NCBI GenBank assembly: GCA_020723285.1
Contig: DYJE01000002.1
Coordinates: 1-64,000 of the forward strand
Reading direction: 5' to 3'
DNA length: 64,000 bases
Source of the DNA: Desulforapulum autotrophicum
GTDB lineage: Bacteria; Desulfobacterota; Desulfobacteria; Desulfobacterales; Desulfolunaceae
Of the stretch, positions 61,725-64,000 are shown piece after piece (position 1 is the first letter of the stretch; every line of letters begins with the position of its first letter). The notes beneath the pieces are model-generated. The model was not told the origin of the DNA and made no database searches. It saw only the letters and a program-made list of their open reading frames with translations. Position numbers and translations under genes: made by a program.

Positions 61725-63091
61725 ACCGAAGAGCGGACATTCTGGTTGTAGATGATGAAGAAGTGGCGCTGAACAACCTATCCCATGTTCTGAAAAAGGA
61801 AGGGTACGGTGTGACTCCGGTCCAGAGCGGCGGTGATGCTCTTAAGGCGCTGTCTGAAAGAGAGTTCGATCTGGTCATAACGGACCTGAAAATGGAAAAA
61901 ATTGACGGATTGCGCATTCTCGAACGGACCAAAGAACTTTATAAAGATACCGAAGTGATCATGATTACCGGATACGCAACCGTGGATTCGGCCATCAACG
62001 CCATGAAGAGCGGGGCGTATCATTATATTGCCAAGCCTTACAAACTCGACATGGTGAGAAAAGTGGTGACTGAGGCGCTTGAAAAAAGAAGTCTGAAAAA
62101 AGAGAATGTTCGGCTTAAAGAGCATCTTAAGGCTGTACGCGGTGAAAGCGAAATCGTCACGGCCAACGCAAAAATGAAAAAGCTGCTTACCATGGCGGCC
62201 CAGGTGGCGGACACGGACAGCAATGTGATCATTAACGGGGAATCAGGGACCGGCAAAGAACTCCTCACCCGTTTCCTTCACATGTGCAGTAAGCGAAAAA
62301 AAGGGCCGCTCATGTCGGTGAACTGTGGTGTCTTCAACGAAGAACTTCTGACCAATGAACTTTTCGGTCATGAAAAAGGAGCGTTCACCGGAGCCGGAGA
62401 GACGAAAAAAGGTCTGGTTGAACTGGCCGACGGAGGAACCCTTTTTCTTGATGAAATCACGGAGATGTCTCCTTCCATGCAGGTCAAGCTTCTTCGGGTC
62501 ATCCAGGAAAAAGAGGTGATGCGTGTGGGGGGCATAAAGGCCATGAAAGTCGATGTCCGTTTCATCGCGGCCACCAACAGAAATCTTCAGGAGGAGGTGA
62601 AAAATGGCCGATTCCGACAGGATCTGTTTTTCAGAGTCAATGTGGTGGCCCTGACCTTGCCGCCTCTTTCGGAGCGCAAGGATGATATACCGCTTCTCGT
62701 TCATCATTTTATCAAGAAATTTTCAACGCTCATGCAAAAAGACATCCGTTCTGTCAGTCCCAACTATATGGAGACTCTGATGCACTATGATTTTCCCGGA
62801 AACATACGGGAACTTGAGAACATCATTGAAAGAGGGGTCGCGCTTTCGACAGGTGATTCACTGGAACCCAGCCTGCTGCCTGAAGATTTGAGAGGAATGC
62901 TGCCCACCACATTCAGGCGCAAGGAAGACAGGATGCCCACACTCGCGGAACAGGAGAAGGCTTACATTGAATGGGTTCTTTCAGAAACGGGTGATAACAA
63001 GACTCTTGCGGCACAGATTCTTTCCATTGACAGGGTTTCTTTGTGGAGAAAGCTCAAGAAATACGACCTTGAAACCGGTGATGATATTTAA
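61721..63091 (+). CDS. NtrC-family sigma-54-dependent response regulator
   Basis: This 456-residue regulator has a receiver domain (DDEE near residues 11-14, phospho-acceptor Asp55 in VITDLKMEK, Lys in YIAKPYKLD). The AAA+ domain has Walker A GESGTGKE at 173-180, the GAFTGA loop at 220-225 that contacts sigma-54, and LFLDEITEM. A Fis-type helix-turn-helix closes it (LAAQILSIDRVSLWRKLKKY). It is co-transcribed with the kinase. With a sigma-54 promoter on the divergent usp-tauE operon, that operon is the most likely target. Confidence 0.95.
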   Translation: MNRRADILVVDDEEVALNNLSHVLKKEGYGVTPVQSGGDALKALSEREFDLVITDLKMEKIDGLRILERTKELYKDTEVIMITGYATVDSAINAMKSGAYHYIAKPYKLDMVRKVVTEALEKRSLKKENVRLKEHLKAVRGESEIVTANAKMKKLLTMAAQVADTDSNVIINGESGTGKELLTRFLHMCSKRKKGPLMSVNCGVFNEELLTNELFGHEKGAFTGAGETKKGLVELADGGTLFLDEITEMSPSMQVKLLRVIQEKEVMRVGGIKAMKVDVRFIAATNRNLQEEVKNGRFRQDLFFRVNVVALTLPPLSERKDDIPLLVHHFIKKFSTLMQKDIRSVSPNYMETLMHYDFPGNIRELENIIERGVALSTGDSLEPSLLPEDLRGMLPTTFRRKEDRMPTLAEQEKAYIEWVLSETGDNKTLAAQILSIDRVSLWRKLKKYDLETGDDI

Positions 63092-63263
63092 ATTTAACGG
63101 CTTCATTTTAAATGAAAAATTTTTTATAATGCAAGAGGCCTGAAACTGTTTCTTGTCAACAAGATCTAAACTGTGATATTTTTTGAGGAAAATTTTAAAG
63201 ATCGTGAAAAAAATTTCCATATAGCCCGTAAGCTTTCAACCTGTTCTGATTCAAGGAGACATC

Positions 63264-64000
63264 ATGAAAATATTCAATCACAAGAGCCTCTTTCTTTCTC
63301 TTGCCACGCTCGCGATGCTGATCGCCAACCAGAGTGTGTTCGCCGAGGATAAACCTTCGTCGGGGAAGCCCTCGCTGACCAAAGCCTGGGAGAGCCGGAA
63401 AGAGTTTATGGTTCCTGAATCTGTTCTTTACCATGAAGGCGACCAGACGCTCTATGTTTCCAATATTGACGGAAACCCCACCGATAAAGACGGAAAGGGA
63501 TTCATTTCCAAAATGTCCCTTGACGGAAAAATCATCAAACTGAAATGGGCCGATGGTCTGAACGCGCCCAAAGGTTCGGCGATATATAAAAACAGTTTTT
63601 ATGTGAGCGACATCGACCGGCTGGTTGAAATCGACATGAAAACAGGAAAAATCCGGAAAACATACCCTGCAAAAGGTGCCTTGTTTTTGAATGACGTGGC
63701 TGTGGATACTGAAGGGCGGGTTTATGTGACAGATATGGATGAAAAGAACAGTGCGATATACAGGCTGGCCGATGCAAAGCTGGAAATCTGGATGAAAGGA
63801 CGGGAAATCCAGAGTCCAAACGGTCTTTATATGGAACAGAAAAAATTGATGGTGGGGAATTCAGGGGATCGAACAATCAAGTCCGTCAGACTGTCGGATA
63901 AAACGGTCACTGTTTTTGCGGAGGTCAGGGAAACCATGATCGATGGTCTTCGGCCGGACGCAAAGGGCAATTATATCATTACAGACTGGAACGGCAGGGT
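63264..64000 (+). CDS. Secreted SMP-30/NHL-like beta-propeller protein (partial)
   Basis: The frame starts at the ATG at 63264 (AAGGAGA seven bases upstream) and runs open to the window end, so only the first ~245 residues are visible. A signal peptide (LFLSLATLAMLIANQSVFAE) is followed by repeats of the SMP-30/gluconolactonase type: LYVSNIDGNP, GLNAPKGSAIYKNSFYVSDI, LNDVAVDTEGRVYVTDMDE, SPNGLYMEQKKLMVGNSGDR and DGLRPDAKGNYIITDWNGR. These make a periplasmic beta-propeller, possibly a lactonase or a sensor-like binding protein. Enzyme activity cannot be judged from the fragment. Confidence 0.85.
   Translation, partial: MKIFNHKSLFLSLATLAMLIANQSVFAEDKPSSGKPSLTKAWESRKEFMVPESVLYHEGDQTLYVSNIDGNPTDKDGKGFISKMSLDGKIIKLKWADGLNAPKGSAIYKNSFYVSDIDRLVEIDMKTGKIRKTYPAKGALFLNDVAVDTEGRVYVTDMDEKNSAIYRLADAKLEIWMKGREIQSPNGLYMEQKKLMVGNSGDRTIKSVRLSDKTVTVFAEVRETMIDGLRPDAKGNYIITDWNGR

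Noticed and set aside
1-64000. tRNA, rRNA, CRISPR arrays, insertion sequences or integrase genes
   Set aside because: I looked for T-loop-like GTTCGA segments outside genes, regularly spaced repeats and transposase motifs and found none.

Overview
The window looks like chromosomal DNA of a free-living Gram-negative anaerobe, most likely a Desulfobacterota-type (deltaproteobacterial) bacterium. This rests on gene content only: an HdrB/HdrC pair, a two-subunit 2-oxoacid:ferredoxin oxidoreductase, a ferredoxin:thioredoxin-reductase catalytic chain, a class III PHA synthase, a type IV pilus ATPase with an N-terminal GAF domain, and an NtrC-type regulator beside TauE and Usp proteins. TolC, an outer-membrane barrel, PbpC and an alpha-2-macroglobulin show a Gram-negative envelope. 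I see no rRNA, tRNA, CRISPR array, insertion sequence or prophage.

Layout. 0.2-8.3 kb: alpha-2-macroglobulin and pbpC in translational overlap. 8.3-10.8 kb: a broken ParE-type toxin remnant, a TetR regulator, and hdrC-hdrB. 11.1-18.1 kb: a CpxA/CpxR-like pair divergent from a TolC-MacA-MacB-type export operon; the shared intergenic region holds a GTAAA-N5-GTAAA site inside an inverted repeat. 18.1-25.4 kb: an Uup-type ABC-F ATPase, a lytic transglycosylase, a PilZ protein, a second TetR regulator, several unknown proteins and a NarL-type response regulator. 25.4-27.1 kb: queC, queE and a small conserved gene. 27.4-31.8 kb: a LysM protein, an unknown acidic protein, and the PHA genes phaE-phaC-phaJ. 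31.9-36.4 kb: a second ABC-F protein and the pilus ATPase. 36.5-39.4 kb (minus strand): ParD-like antitoxin, zeta-like toxin, maf, yggS and queH. 39.6-46.6 kb: a methyltransferase of the fatty-acid-methyl-ester signal type, a hemolysin III protein, a hydrolase, truC, a degenerate YchF-type GTPase, an outer-membrane protein and a DUF547 protein. 46.7-49.1 kb: two glycosyltransferases.

49.2-55.4 kb is a compact redox operon: glutaredoxin-like protein, FTR catalytic chain, GltD-like flavoprotein with ferredoxin domains, a second flavoprotein, and KorA/KorB-type subunits. 55.4-56.2 kb encodes a cytidylate-kinase-like protein fused to a BON-like domain. 56.6-59.9 kb (minus strand) is a Usp-like / small membrane protein / TauE / UspA operon. 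It is preceded by a very good sigma-54 promoter and lies divergent to a histidine kinase and NtrC-type activator pair (60.3-63.1 kb). Three GTTGCA-type dyads lie in the shared intergenic region. The right edge cuts a secreted beta-propeller protein.

The signals most worth following are the sigma-54 stress/transport module with its candidate enhancer sites and repeated ATFAE-like protein motif, the ferredoxin-thiol-2-oxoacid operon, the CpxR-box-controlled exporter, and the YchF relative whose nucleotide-binding motifs have decayed.
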